64,000 nucleotides of DNA. It comes from JBBPZA01 sp038330095. GTDB taxonomy: Bacteria; Actinomycetota; Thermoleophilia; Solirubrobacterales; Solirubrobacteraceae. A program made the position numbers and the translations under genes. The notes below the pieces were generated by a model that did no database searches, had not been told where the DNA came from, and was given only the letters and a program-made list of their open reading frames with translations. This document shows positions 33,443-42,064 of this stretch, piece by piece. The stretch is from contig JBBQNQ010000002.1 in the NCBI GenBank assembly GCA_038330095.1, forward strand, positions 1-64,000. The letters are read 5' to 3'. Every line of letters begins with the position of its first letter. Within the stretch, counting starts at the first letter, position 1.

Positions 33443-34735
33443 CTAGGCGACTGCGGCAGGACGGCCGAGCTGCGAGTACAGCGGGAAGCGCTCGGCGATC
33501 GCCGTCACGCGCTCGGCGAGCTCGGCGCGGCGCGCCTCGAAGCCCGGCTGCAGCGTGGCGGCCATGATCTGGCCGACCTCCTCGAAGTCCTGAGGCTGCA
33601 GGCCGCGGGTCGCGAGCGCGGGCGTGCCGACGCGCAGGCCCGAGGACACCGCGGGCGGCCGCGGGTCGAAAGGAACGGCGTTGCGGTTGACCGTGACGCC
33701 GATCTCGTGGAGCCGGTCCTCGGCCTGCAGCCCGTCGAGCTCGGAGTCGCGCAGGTCGACCAGCGTGAGGTGCACGTCGGTCCCGCCCGTGAGCACGTTG
33801 ACGCCGTTGCCCGCCTCCAGCAGCTCGTCCGCCACCGCCCGCGCGCCGGTCAGCGTGCGCGCCTGGCGCTCGCGGAAGAGCTCTGACTGGGCGATCCCCA
33901 GCGTGACCGCCTTGCCGGCGATGACGTGCATCAGCGGGCCGCCCTGCTGGCCGGGGAAGACCGCGGAGTCAACCTTCTTGGCCAGCTCCTCGCGGCAGAT
34001 GATCATCCCGCCGCGCGCGCCACCAAGGGTCTTGTGGGTCGTGGTGGTGACCACGTCGGAGTAGGGCACCGGGTTGGGGTGCAGGCCGGCGGCGACCAGC
34101 CCCGCGAAGTGCGCCATGTCGGTCATCAAATAGGCGCCGACCTCGTCCGCTATCGCCCGGAAACGCTCGAAGTCCAGCTGCCGCGAGTAGGCCGACCAGC
34201 CCGCGACGATGAGCTTCGGGCGGTGCTCGCGGGCCAGCGCGTCGACCTCGTCCATGTCGATGAGGCTGTCCTCGCGGCGGACGTGGTAGGCAACGATGTC
34301 GTAAAGCCGACCCGACACGTTGATCTTCATCCCGTGGGTGAGGTGGCCGCCGTGAGCCAGCTCGAGGCCGAGGATCGTGTCGCCCGGCTGGAGCAGCGCG
34401 TGGTAGACGGCGGTGTTGGCCTGCGCGCCGGCGTGGGGCTGGACGTTGACGTGGTCGCCGCCGAAGAGCTCCTTGGCGCGGCGGATCGCCAGCTCCTCCG
34501 CCACGTTTACGTACTCGCAGCCGCCGTAATAGCGCTTGCCCGGGTAGCCCTCGGCGTACTTGTTGGTCAAGACCGAGCCCTGGCACTCCAGGACGGCCTG
34601 GGGCACGAAGTTCTCCGAGGCGATCATCTCCAGCGTTCGCTGCTGGCGCTCGAGCTCGAGTTGGAGGACCTCGGCGATCTCCGGATCGACGTCGGCAAGC
34701 GGGCGCTCGAAGAAGTCGGAGGGCAGCTCGGGCAT
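33443..34735 (-). CDS. glyA: serine hydroxymethyltransferase
   Basis: The 430-residue PLP enzyme that converts serine and tetrahydrofolate to glycine and methylene-tetrahydrofolate. Highly conserved blocks are present: MIASENFVPQAVLECQGS, TNKYAEGYPGKRYYGG, and TTTTHKTLGGARGGMI with the PLP-binding lysine. The ATG at 34735 is preceded by a short gap to the divergent Tim44-like gene. Sequence and length are typical, so activity is expected. It supplies one-carbon units for methionine synthesis and purines. Confidence 0.98.
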   Translation of the reverse strand: MPELPSDFFERPLADVDPEIAEVLQLELERQQRTLEMIASENFVPQAVLECQGSVLTNKYAEGYPGKRYYGGCEYVNVAEELAIRRAKELFGGDHVNVQPHAGAQANTAVYHALLQPGDTILGLELAHGGHLTHGMKINVSGRLYDIVAYHVRREDSLIDMDEVDALAREHRPKLIVAGWSAYSRQLDFERFRAIADEVGAYLMTDMAHFAGLVAAGLHPNPVPYSDVVTTTTHKTLGGARGGMIICREELAKKVDSAVFPGQQGGPLMHVIAGKAVTLGIAQSELFRERQARTLTGARAVADELLEAGNGVNVLTGGTDVHLTLVDLRDSELDGLQAEDRLHEIGVTVNRNAVPFDPRPPAVSSGLRVGTPALATRGLQPQDFEEVGQIMAATLQPGFEARRAELAERVTAIAERFPLYSQLGRPAAVA

Positions 34736-34776
34736 GACTCGACCTTAGCGCCCCCGCGGGTCGGTAAGGTCGCTCC

Positions 34777-35649
34777 ATGCGCACGAAGGCGATCTCACTC
34801 ACCCTGCTCGCATCGCTCATCCTCGCCGCCCCGGCCTACGGGCTCGCGGGGGGCGCAACCGGCTCCGGGGGCGGCGGTGGCGGAGGAGGAGGCGGCGGCG
34901 GCGGAGGCGGCGGCGGGTACTACGGCGGAGGCTCGGGCGGCGGGAGCTGGGGCGCCACCCAGACGATCATCTTCTTCGCCATCATGCTGCTGGTCTTCGG
35001 CATACCGCTGCTCTCCGGCCTCATCAACCGGACACGGCGCCAGTGGTACCGCGATCGCATCCTGCGCCGCGCGACGAAGGTCGAGAAGGCCGCCGGCGCG
35101 GCAAACCTCGATGACGGCTACTGGGAGCCGGCCGAGCTCAAGAAGCGCGTGCGCGAGGCCTTCTTCCCGATCCAGATGTCGTGGGAGAAGCGCAGCGTCG
35201 AGGAGTCGCGGCCCTTCGTCTCCGAAGCGCTGTACGAGCGCCACCGCCTGCAGCTCGAGGGCTACGAGAAGCAGAACCGCGCGAACCGGATCGCCGACCT
35301 GTGCCTCGATGACGTGCAGATCGTGCGTATCCACAACGTCACCGACGACAGCGAGGACCGCTTCGTCGCCTACATCCAGTGCTCCGCGCGCGACTGGATG
35401 GAGGACACCCGGACCGGCCGCATGATCAACGGCAACAAGAGCTCGGCGACCCGCTTCGAGCAGTACTGGTCGTTCACTCGCGACGCGCGCGATTGCTGGG
35501 TGCTCGACGAGATCCAGCAGGGCGAGGAGGCTGCCTACCACCTCAGGGCGCCGATCGTCAACGAGGACGAGGGCCCGCGGATCTACGAGCAGGACGACGG
35601 AGCGCAGGGCGGCCAGGCGCCGGGCGGGGCCGCGCCGGCGACCCCGTAG
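34777..35649 (+). CDS. membrane-anchored Tim44-like protein with Gly-run
   Basis: A 290-residue protein. A signal-peptide-like N-terminus (residues 1-23) is followed by a run of about 17 glycines and a Gly/Tyr/Ser segment, then one transmembrane helix near residue 72 (IIFFAIMLLVFGIPLLSG). The remainder is a Tim44/MRPL45-like domain containing REAFFPIQMSWEKR and RFVAYIQCSARDWM. Bacterial Tim44-like proteins are associated with the membrane but their role is not well defined. Start is ATG at 34777. It is followed 4 bp later by a second Tim44-like gene. Confidence 0.75.
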   Translation: MRTKAISLTLLASLILAAPAYGLAGGATGSGGGGGGGGGGGGGGGGGYYGGGSGGGSWGATQTIIFFAIMLLVFGIPLLSGLINRTRRQWYRDRILRRATKVEKAAGAANLDDGYWEPAELKKRVREAFFPIQMSWEKRSVEESRPFVSEALYERHRLQLEGYEKQNRANRIADLCLDDVQIVRIHNVTDDSEDRFVAYIQCSARDWMEDTRTGRMINGNKSSATRFEQYWSFTRDARDCWVLDEIQQGEEAAYHLRAPIVNEDEGPRIYEQDDGAQGGQAPGGAAPATP

Positions 35650-35653
35650 CCCG

Positions 35654-36331
35654 GTGGGCGTCTTCGGGAACCTTTTCGGCCGGCGCGCCAGGAAGTCCGC
35701 CGACGGCGACGTCCGCGGCGAGAAGGTGGCCGAGGAGCTCGACGCGCTCGCGCAGATCGAGTCGCGCTGGTCGCCCGAGAGCATCCGCCGCCGCGTCCGC
35801 GACGCCTTCTTCGCGGTCGAGCGCTCGTGGATCGAGCGCGACCCCTCGGTAGAGGGGCCCTACTGCACCGAGCAGATGAACGGACGCCAGAAGCTGCGCA
35901 TCGAGGGACTGATCCACCAGCGCCGCGTGCACCAGCTCGAGAACCCGCTGATCGAGGATCTGGACTTCGTGCGCTACGAGCAGGGCGGTGAGACCGGCGG
36001 GGAGGACAGCGTCGTGGTGCTCCTGGACGTCTCGATGGTCGAGACGATCCTCGACGCGGACACGCGGGCGCTGGTCGCGGGCGCTTTCAACCAGAAGGAG
36101 CGCCGGCAGCAGTACTGGGTCTTCGTCTGGCGCGAGGGCAAGTGGCTGCTCGACGACGTCGAGCAGCCCGGCGAGGGCGAGCGCCACCTCAAGGCGCCGC
36201 TCGTCGGCGATGCCTACGCGACCCTGTCCCCGGAGTCGATCCTGCGCGAGCGCTACGCCCGGGGAGAGATCGAGATCGAGGCGTTCGAGGCGGAGATGGC
36301 CAAGTTCCTGGGCAAGGAGCGCACCTACTGA
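35654..36331 (+). CDS. soluble Tim44-like protein with C-terminal SHOCT-like tail
   Basis: A 225-residue protein without a signal or membrane helix. The Tim44-like core (residues 40-180) has RDAFFAVERSWIERDP and SVVVLLDVSMVETIL, parallel to the upstream gene. The last 30 residues (ILRERYARGEIEIEAFE) look like a SHOCT short C-terminal domain, which is often found on membrane-stress proteins. Start is GTG at 35654, 4 bp after the preceding Tim44-like stop, so the pair is co-transcribed. The two probably form a membrane-tethered and a soluble partner. Confidence 0.7.
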   Translation: MGVFGNLFGRRARKSADGDVRGEKVAEELDALAQIESRWSPESIRRRVRDAFFAVERSWIERDPSVEGPYCTEQMNGRQKLRIEGLIHQRRVHQLENPLIEDLDFVRYEQGGETGGEDSVVVLLDVSMVETILDADTRALVAGAFNQKERRQQYWVFVWREGKWLLDDVEQPGEGERHLKAPLVGDAYATLSPESILRERYARGEIEIEAFEAEMAKFLGKERTY

Positions 36332-36416
36332 CTCTGACTCGGGCGCGCGACCCCGGGCGGGCGCGAGAGATCACGGTGGCGGGGGTGGTGGTGCCGGTGG
36401 CGACTGTGGCACATGC

Positions 36417-37844
36417 TCAGACTGCTCCGAAGTACTGGCCGTGGAAGCTGTGCGGGATGTGGTGGGGCACCGCAGCGCGCGCGACCTCGGTCAGCGTCGC
36501 GGCGTCGAGGACGAGTAGCGAGGAGGCCTCGCGGTCGGGCTCGAGGACCACTGAGAGCAGGACGCCCTCGTCCTCGGCTCCGGCGCCCGGCGCCGGGACG
36601 AAGACCGGCTCCCCGGGAAAGCACCCTTCCTCGCTCCACGCGGCGACCTCGCCGGTGTGGACGTCGAGCTTGACAACGGTGTCGAGCCAGGCGCCGTCAG
36701 CGCGCACGCCCCAGGCGTGGCGGTAGGGACGGCCGTTGTGGCGCCGGTAGTTGATGCGCGGGAGCTCGAAGTCGGTATCGGCTAGCTCCTCCGAGCTCAC
36801 CGCGCCGCCCTCCGGCGCAACGGTGAGTCGGCGCGGGCGGACGCCGGGGAGCTTCTGCGCCCGGCGCAGCGGGTCGAGGTAAAGGGCGTCGATGACCGAG
36901 GCGTCCTCATAGGCGCAGAGGTCGACGACCACGTTCCCGTCATCGCGCTCGAAGGCGTTGATGTGGTGAAAGCAGAAGAACGGGTCGGCCTCGAAGGGGC
37001 CGAGCGGCTCGCCCCCGTCCAGTGGGATCAGCCGGATCCGGGTGCCGCGCTCGGGCTCCCAGCGGTAGTTCTCGATGAACGGCCGCCCGCTGAACGCGAG
37101 ACGCAGAGGGTCGACGACGAGCGGGAACTCGGCGAGCACGACCCATCGCTCGGTCATCCCGAAGGAGTGCATGTACGCCGGATGGCAGGTCTTGACGTCC
37201 GCGAGCACGCGACGCGTGGCCTCGTCGGCGCGCCGCGCATAGACCCGGTAGGTGCTGGTCCGCGAGAAGCGCGTCGCGTAGTTGATCAGCGCGTCGCGGC
37301 GGTGGTCGTGGTGGGGGTGGGCGGTCGTGAGCAGGCCGTCCGCCTTCTCGGCCACCGGCCCCGGGCCGACGGTCTCGAGCGTGCGCGGGTCGAACTCGAC
37401 CGGCATCGGGGTCTCGGTCATGCTCAGGAAGCGCTCACCCAGGCGGGTGACGTTCACGTTGGCGTTGTCGGACACGCCCGGGGAGAACATCGTCATCGCC
37501 CGGCGGAAGATCGAGCGGCAGGGGTCGGTCGCGAACTCGCTCAGGGTCATCTCGCCGCTCTGGGCATCGCGCCATGCCTCGCTGCGCAACCAGCGGTTCG
37601 CGTAGGAGACGTCTCCGTTCGCGAACGAGAAGGCGTGGAGCATGGCCAGCCCGTCGAACCAGTGGCGAAGCGGGCGCTCGCCGATCTCGAAGCCGGCCGG
37701 GCCGGTGCGCACGAGGCTCCCCTCCAGCCAGTCCGGAAGCGCGCCGCTGACCGGCAGGCGGTCTAGTGCCTCCTCACGGTGCAGCGTCGTGAAGCCGAGA
37801 CGGTGGTCGGTGCGCTGAGCGGGTGCCGTGGTGGCCATTTTCAT
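36417..37844 (-). CDS. carotenoid cleavage oxygenase (RPE65/CCD family)
   Basis: A non-haem iron dioxygenase of 475 residues that cleaves carotenoids or related polyenes. The four histidines that hold the iron are found in family context: TTAHPHHD, AYMHSFGMTE, FFCFHHINAF, and the C-terminal HSFHGQYF. A seven-bladed propeller is implied by regular repeats across the length. Substrate (carotenoid, apocarotenoid or stilbene) cannot be inferred. Two ATGs (37844 and 37838) are close; the second has GGGGG six bases upstream and is better spaced. A divergent PadR regulator and a promoter with an internal dyad lie upstream. Confidence 0.9.
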   Translation of the reverse strand: MKMATTAPAQRTDHRLGFTTLHREEALDRLPVSGALPDWLEGSLVRTGPAGFEIGERPLRHWFDGLAMLHAFSFANGDVSYANRWLRSEAWRDAQSGEMTLSEFATDPCRSIFRRAMTMFSPGVSDNANVNVTRLGERFLSMTETPMPVEFDPRTLETVGPGPVAEKADGLLTTAHPHHDHRRDALINYATRFSRTSTYRVYARRADEATRRVLADVKTCHPAYMHSFGMTERWVVLAEFPLVVDPLRLAFSGRPFIENYRWEPERGTRIRLIPLDGGEPLGPFEADPFFCFHHINAFERDDGNVVVDLCAYEDASVIDALYLDPLRRAQKLPGVRPRRLTVAPEGGAVSSEELADTDFELPRINYRRHNGRPYRHAWGVRADGAWLDTVVKLDVHTGEVAAWSEEGCFPGEPVFVPAPGAGAEDEGVLLSVVLEPDREASSLLVLDAATLTEVARAAVPHHIPHSFHGQYFGAV

Positions 37845-37908
37845 CCCCCGGTGTCCGAAGGCCGGCCGGGCGTCGAGCCCGGACGGTGTGATTGGATGGA
37901 CGGGCCAA

Positions 37909-37937
37909 CTTATACCGTCCTTGTTGGACTATCGCAA
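37909..37937 (-). promoter_or_regulatory. promoter of the carotenoid oxygenase gene with internal dyad
   Basis: On the minus strand TTGCGA (37937-37932) and TATAAG (37914-37909) are separated by 17 bp, a good housekeeping promoter. The spacer contains GTCC-TTGTT-GGAC (37917-37929), a small inverted repeat placed where a repressor would block RNA polymerase. The divergent padR gene begins immediately beside it. Confidence 0.5.
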
Positions 37938-38456
37938 GTGACACGCCTCACTCCCACCTCCTACATCGTCCTCGGCCTCCTCGAGGCCGCGGGCGAGGCG
38001 ACCCCCTACGACCTCAAGCAGGCGGTGAGCGCATCGGTCGGCAACTTCTGGACGCTGCAGCACTCCCAGCTCTACGCCGAGCCCGAGCGGCTGCGCCGGG
38101 CGGGCCTCCTCCACGAGCGGCGCGAGCAGGGCGGGCGGAGGCGGCGGCGCTACCGGCTCACCGACGAGGGTCGCTCGGCGCTAGCCGAGTGGCGGCTCGA
38201 CGTCCATCCCGAGCCGCTTGAGGTCCGCGACCTCGGGCTGCTCAAGCTGTTCCTCGGCGCCGACCCGGTCGCGCTCGCAGGGGGCCAGCTCGGCGTGCAC
38301 CGGGCAAAGCTCGAGGAGTACGAGGCCCTGCGGGCGACCTTCCCGCCCGACGCGCCCCTGGGCCCGGTCGCCTCGCTGGACTCGGGCATCGGCCACGAGC
38401 GCGAGTGGGTCCGCTTCTGGGAAGGGCTGGCGGCGGGCAACCGCTCAGGGCCGTGA
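37938..38456 (+). CDS. PadR family transcriptional regulator
   Basis: A 172-residue PadR-type repressor. The winged helix-turn-helix is residues 3-75 (TPTSYIVLGLLEAAGEATPYDLK and the RRRYRLTDEG wing). The C-terminal half is an amphipathic helical dimerization region with Glu/Arg-rich helices, as in the Vir-like PadR proteins. Start is GTG at 37938; an in-frame ATG at 37897 would add about 14 residues but lies across the carotenoid-oxygenase promoter. Divergent placement implies it represses that gene, perhaps relieved by a phenolic or polyene ligand. Confidence 0.8.
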   Translation: MTRLTPTSYIVLGLLEAAGEATPYDLKQAVSASVGNFWTLQHSQLYAEPERLRRAGLLHERREQGGRRRRRYRLTDEGRSALAEWRLDVHPEPLEVRDLGLLKLFLGADPVALAGGQLGVHRAKLEEYEALRATFPPDAPLGPVASLDSGIGHEREWVRFWEGLAAGNRSGP

Positions 38457-38463
38457 GGGGCGC

Positions 38464-39465
38464 TCAGCGCACGAGCACGGGGGAGCCGATGCGCGCCTTG
38501 CGGTACAGGCTCTTGACGTCACGTACCGACATGCGCACGCAACCGTGGGACGCCTCGGAGCCCAGCGAGCTCAGGTCCGCGGTGCCGTGGAAGCCGACCG
38601 AGCCGGTGAAGCCGATCCAGCGGGCCTTGATCGGATTGGCGTCGCTGCCGCCCGCGAAGGTCTGGCCCGCGATCGGCCCGGCCCAGCCCGGAGCCGTCCA
38701 AGCGGGGTCGACGACCTTGCTGATCACCGCGAAGCGGCCTGTCGGCGTCGGGAAGCCCGGCTTGCCGACGGCGACCCTGTAGGCGCGCGCCCGCCTCCAG
38801 CTCCCGTCGCGCCGCGCGAGGAAGAGGCGCGCGAGCTTGCGACGCCGTGAGACGGTCACGATCGAGTAGGTCCGGCGCCCGAGCGCCCGGATGGTCAACG
38901 CCGGGCGCACGCGGCGCGTGCCCCAGAGCAGGGTGCGCGGCGAGCTCGGGTCGGCCAGACGTTCGCGCACGCGCCGTGCCAGCCCGCTCGGCTTGGCCAG
39001 CGAGCGGCCCCAGCGGGCGCCGCGCACGCGCACCTTGGTGAGGGCGATGCGCAGGCGCGCGGCGCGTGCAGGCCGGCGCACCTCGCGCGCGAGCCCGCGA
39101 ACCTGCGCGAGCACCCGCTCGCGGTCGGCCTGCAGCCGGACGCGCAGGTCGACGGCACGGCCGCCGGCGAGCCACCCTGCGGCGAGGCCGTCGCGCGCGC
39201 TCGCCGCCGCGTCGAACTCCACGCCCAGACGCTCGGGCACGAAGCGCTTGCGGCGGCCCGCGACCTGCACCACCACCGCCCGGCGCGCGGCCACGCCCAC
39301 GGTCTTGCGCAGGCGGATCTCCGCCTTGGCGACGGTCAGCCCGGCGACCGGGACCCCGCCCACGCTGACGCCGGTGGCGATGCGCTCCGGCGGTGGCGCC
39401 GGGGCCGCTCGCGCAGCGGCGGGAAAGGCGGCGAGGAGCAGGGAGATCGCCAGCGACAGCCGCAC
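38464..39465 (-). CDS. exported L,D-transpeptidase (YkuD)
   Basis: A 333-residue wall enzyme. The N-terminal 20 residues are a signal peptide. A basic domain (residues 40-200) resembles the PG_binding_4 linker of L,D-transpeptidases and is unusually rich in Arg. The C-terminal YkuD domain has the catalytic motif: HGTADL followed by SEASHGCVRM, with Cys in the HGC core. Such enzymes make 3-3 crosslinks in peptidoglycan and resist beta-lactams of most types. The gene starts at GTG 39465 and is separated from tsaC by 7 bp. Confidence 0.9.
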   Translation of the reverse strand: MRLSLAISLLLAAFPAAARAAPAPPPERIATGVSVGGVPVAGLTVAKAEIRLRKTVGVAARRAVVVQVAGRRKRFVPERLGVEFDAAASARDGLAAGWLAGGRAVDLRVRLQADRERVLAQVRGLAREVRRPARAARLRIALTKVRVRGARWGRSLAKPSGLARRVRERLADPSSPRTLLWGTRRVRPALTIRALGRRTYSIVTVSRRRKLARLFLARRDGSWRRARAYRVAVGKPGFPTPTGRFAVISKVVDPAWTAPGWAGPIAGQTFAGGSDANPIKARWIGFTGSVGFHGTADLSSLGSEASHGCVRMSVRDVKSLYRKARIGSPVLVR

Positions 39466-39472
39466 GGTGCGC

Positions 39473-40099
39473 TCACCCTAGCGCCGCGACGAGCCGGTCG
39501 CGAGCGACCGCGCCCTCCCGCACGACGTCCCACCGCAGATCCTCCTCATAGCTGCGCAGATCCACCACCGTCGAGGGCGTGCCGGGCAGCTCGCCGGCGT
39601 CGAGGAGGAGGTCGGCCGCGTCTCGGATCGCCGCCGGAACGTCTGCGAGGCGCCGCGCGTCCGCGCCGCCCGCGGGGTTGGCCGAGGACTGCAGGACCGG
39701 CCAGCGCACCGCCGCCAGCGCGGCCACCGGATCGGGAAGCGAAGGCACGCGCAGACCGAGCGTCGAGGGCTCGGCGCCGCAGGCGAGCGGGAAGCGGCGA
39801 GCGGGGTTTGCGAGCAGTGCCGTGACCGCACCGGGCAGCAGGCGCTCCAGCGCGGCGCGGGTGCGGGCGCCGAGCTCCGGCAGCGCCGCGAGCGCCAGGT
39901 CGCGGTCGAAGAACATCACGGCGGCCGGCTTGGGCAGAGCCCGGCCCTTCAGCGCGTACAGGCGCTCGACCGCCTCGCGGGAGTCCGGCCTGCAGGCCAG
40001 GCCGTAGACCGTGTCGGCGGGGAACACCGCCACGCCGCCGACGGTCATGCAGCGCTCGAGGGTCAGAGCGTCGTCCGCGGCGATCACCGTCGCACTCAC
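39473..40099 (-). CDS. tsaC: L-threonylcarbamoyladenylate synthase
   Basis: A 208-residue YrdC/Sua5-type enzyme that makes threonylcarbamoyl-AMP from threonine, bicarbonate and ATP for the tRNA modification t6A. Motifs include GGVAVFPADTVYGLAC, YALKGRALPKP and LQSSANPAGG, which line the nucleotide and carbonate pocket. It has no C-terminal Sua5 domain, so it is the short form. The GTG at 40099 overlaps the prmC stop. The prfA-prmC-tsaC order is widespread in bacteria and supports the assignment. Confidence 0.93.
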   Translation of the reverse strand: MSATVIAADDALTLERCMTVGGVAVFPADTVYGLACRPDSREAVERLYALKGRALPKPAAVMFFDRDLALAALPELGARTRAALERLLPGAVTALLANPARRFPLACGAEPSTLGLRVPSLPDPVAALAAVRWPVLQSSANPAGGADARRLADVPAAIRDAADLLLDAGELPGTPSTVVDLRSYEEDLRWDVVREGAVARDRLVAALG

Positions 40100-40947
40100 C
40101 GCCGCCCGACGACCACGCGCTCGACGCCGGCGAGATCGGGGATGACCTCGGTGCGATGCAGGCCGGCCCGCACCATCAGGGCTGCGACGGTGTGCGCCTG
40201 GCCCGCTCCGACCTCCAGGGCGACGAAGGGCACGTCAGCCGCCGCCGACACCAGGCGCCGGATCACGTCGAGGCCGTCGGCGCCCCCCCGCAGCGCGGCA
40301 CGCGGCTCGTGACGGACGATCTCCGGCGCCAGCGCCTCCCATTGGGTGTCGGTCACGTAGGGCGGATTGGAGACCACCGCATCGGCTCGGCCCCCGACCC
40401 CGTCGAGCAGGTCGGCGTGGACGAAGGCGACGTCGAGCCCCAGCCGATCCGCGTTCCCGCGTGCGACCGCGAGCGCCGACTCATCGACATCGGTCGCGAA
40501 TAGCTCCAGGTCGGGGCGCTCGTCCTTGAGCGCGAGCGCGAGCGCCCCGCTGCCCGTGCCCACGTCGACGACGCGCGCGGCGCGCGGGAGGTCGAGCGCG
40601 GCCTCGACGACGTGCTCGGTCTCGGGCCGGGGGACGAGGACGCGCCGGTCCACCGCCAGCTCGAGCCTACGGAATCCCCGGCGCCCGAGGATGTAGGCGA
40701 CCGGCTCGCGCTCGAAGGCCCTGCGCCGCACGAAGTCCTGAAAGCGCCGCGCAGCGGGCCCGTCGAGCTCGCGGTCGGGCTCCACCACCAGCGTGGCCCG
40801 GTCAACTCCCAGCGCCTCGGCCAGCAGCAGCTCGGCGTCGAGCCGCGGCGACTCGACACCCGCCGCGCGCAGCGCGACGAGCGCGCTGTCGAGGGCGTCG
40901 CGGACGGCGACACCGCGCGGGCGCCGGGCCGCGGCGGCCACGCTCAC
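40096..40947 (-). CDS. prmC: release factor glutamine methyltransferase
   Basis: A 283-residue N5-glutamine methyltransferase that methylates the GGQ Gln of release factors. The catalytic NPPY motif is in VVSNPPYVTD. SAM motif I is VVDVGTGSGALALAL and the post-I Asp is in FATDVDESAL. The N-terminal helical domain binds the release factor. GTG at 40947 overlaps the prfA stop, and the stop of prmC overlaps tsaC, so the three genes are coupled. Its substrate gene prfA is immediately upstream. Confidence 0.94.
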   Translation of the reverse strand: MSVAAAARRPRGVAVRDALDSALVALRAAGVESPRLDAELLLAEALGVDRATLVVEPDRELDGPAARRFQDFVRRRAFEREPVAYILGRRGFRRLELAVDRRVLVPRPETEHVVEAALDLPRAARVVDVGTGSGALALALKDERPDLELFATDVDESALAVARGNADRLGLDVAFVHADLLDGVGGRADAVVSNPPYVTDTQWEALAPEIVRHEPRAALRGGADGLDVIRRLVSAAADVPFVALEVGAGQAHTVAALMVRAGLHRTEVIPDLAGVERVVVGRR

Positions 40948-41993
40948 TCCCCGGTCTGCCGCTCGAGCCGGCGGCGCTTCTCGTCGTCCTGCAGAGCGGC
41001 CGTCAGGCCGTCGAGCTCGCCCGCGAGCACAGCGTCGAGATTGCCCAGCGTGACCTTGATCCGATGGTCGGTGACGCGATCCTGGGGAAAGTTGTAGGTG
41101 CGGATCTTCTCGGCGCGGTCGCCCGTCCCCACCTGCGCCCGCCGGTCGGCGGCGAGCTCGGCCTCCTGCTCGGCCTGCTTGCGCTCGAACAGCCGCGCAC
41201 GCAGGACGCGCAGCGCGCGCTCGCGGTTCTGGAGCTGGCTCTTCTCGTCCTGCATCGAGACCACCACGCCGCTCGGCTTGTGGGTGATGCGCACGGCGGA
41301 GTCGGTCGTGTTGACCGACTGGCCGCCGGGACCCGAGGAGCGGTAGACGTCGACCTGCAGGTCGCCGGGGTCGATCTCGACGTCGACGTCCTCGGCCTCG
41401 GGAAGCACCGCGACCGTCGCGGTCGAGGTGTGGATGCGGCCCTGGGACTCGGTCTCGGGCACGCGCTGCACCCGATGGGTGCCCCCTTCGTACTTGAACA
41501 CGGAGTAGGCGCCATCGCCCTTGATCGCGAAGGTGTAGTCGCCCTCCCCGACCGACAGCGGCTCGGTCGAGAAGCCCCGGCGCTCGGCGTAGCGGTTGAG
41601 CATCCGGAAGAGGTCGCCCGCGAACAGGCCGGCCTCCTCCCCACCCGCCCCCGGGCGCACCTCCACGATCACGTTCTTGTCGTCGCTCGGGTCGCGCTCG
41701 ACCATCGCGAGGCGGATCTCCTCCCCGAGCTCGTTCAGGCGCTGCTCGGAGGAGCGCAGGAGCTCGCGGGCCTCCGGGTCTTCGGCGCCCTCCGCGAGCA
41801 TCTGGCGGGCGACGTCCGCGTCGCTGGACGCCCGCCGCCATTCGGCGGCCAGCTGCGCTGCGCCCTGCAGATCGCTGTAGTCGCGGCCGACCTGCGCGAA
41901 GCGGCGCCTGTCGCCCGTCACCCCGGGGTCCTGGAACTCGCGCTCGAGCTCGGCGAAGCGCGATTCGATCTGCTCCACCAGCCGTTCGATCAC
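40944..41993 (-). CDS. prfA: peptide chain release factor 1
   Basis: A 349-residue class I release factor that reads UAA and UAG. The catalytic GGQ is in SSGPGGQSVNTTDSAVR. The stop-codon reading domain contains the PET-like tripeptide in VPETESQGR, which indicates RF1 rather than RF2. The N-terminal domain 1 forms the helical bundle. I used GTG at 41993 because upstream in-frame sequence lacks conservation. It heads the prfA-prmC-tsaC unit. Confidence 0.95.
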   Translation of the reverse strand: MIERLVEQIESRFAELEREFQDPGVTGDRRRFAQVGRDYSDLQGAAQLAAEWRRASSDADVARQMLAEGAEDPEARELLRSSEQRLNELGEEIRLAMVERDPSDDKNVIVEVRPGAGGEEAGLFAGDLFRMLNRYAERRGFSTEPLSVGEGDYTFAIKGDGAYSVFKYEGGTHRVQRVPETESQGRIHTSTATVAVLPEAEDVDVEIDPGDLQVDVYRSSGPGGQSVNTTDSAVRITHKPSGVVVSMQDEKSQLQNRERALRVLRARLFERKQAEQEAELAADRRAQVGTGDRAEKIRTYNFPQDRVTDHRIKVTLGNLDAVLAGELDGLTAALQDDEKRRRLERQTGE

Positions 41994-42064
41994 GGCGACG
42001 AGTTTAGGCGCAGCCACCCCCTGGCTCCTGCGCCCGGGACGCTCTAGGGTGGCCCTCCGTCCCC

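Noticed and set aside
34860..34950. A GGC/GGA run as a CRISPR-like or satellite repeat
   Set aside because: It is the in-frame coding sequence of the glycine run in the Tim44-like membrane protein.
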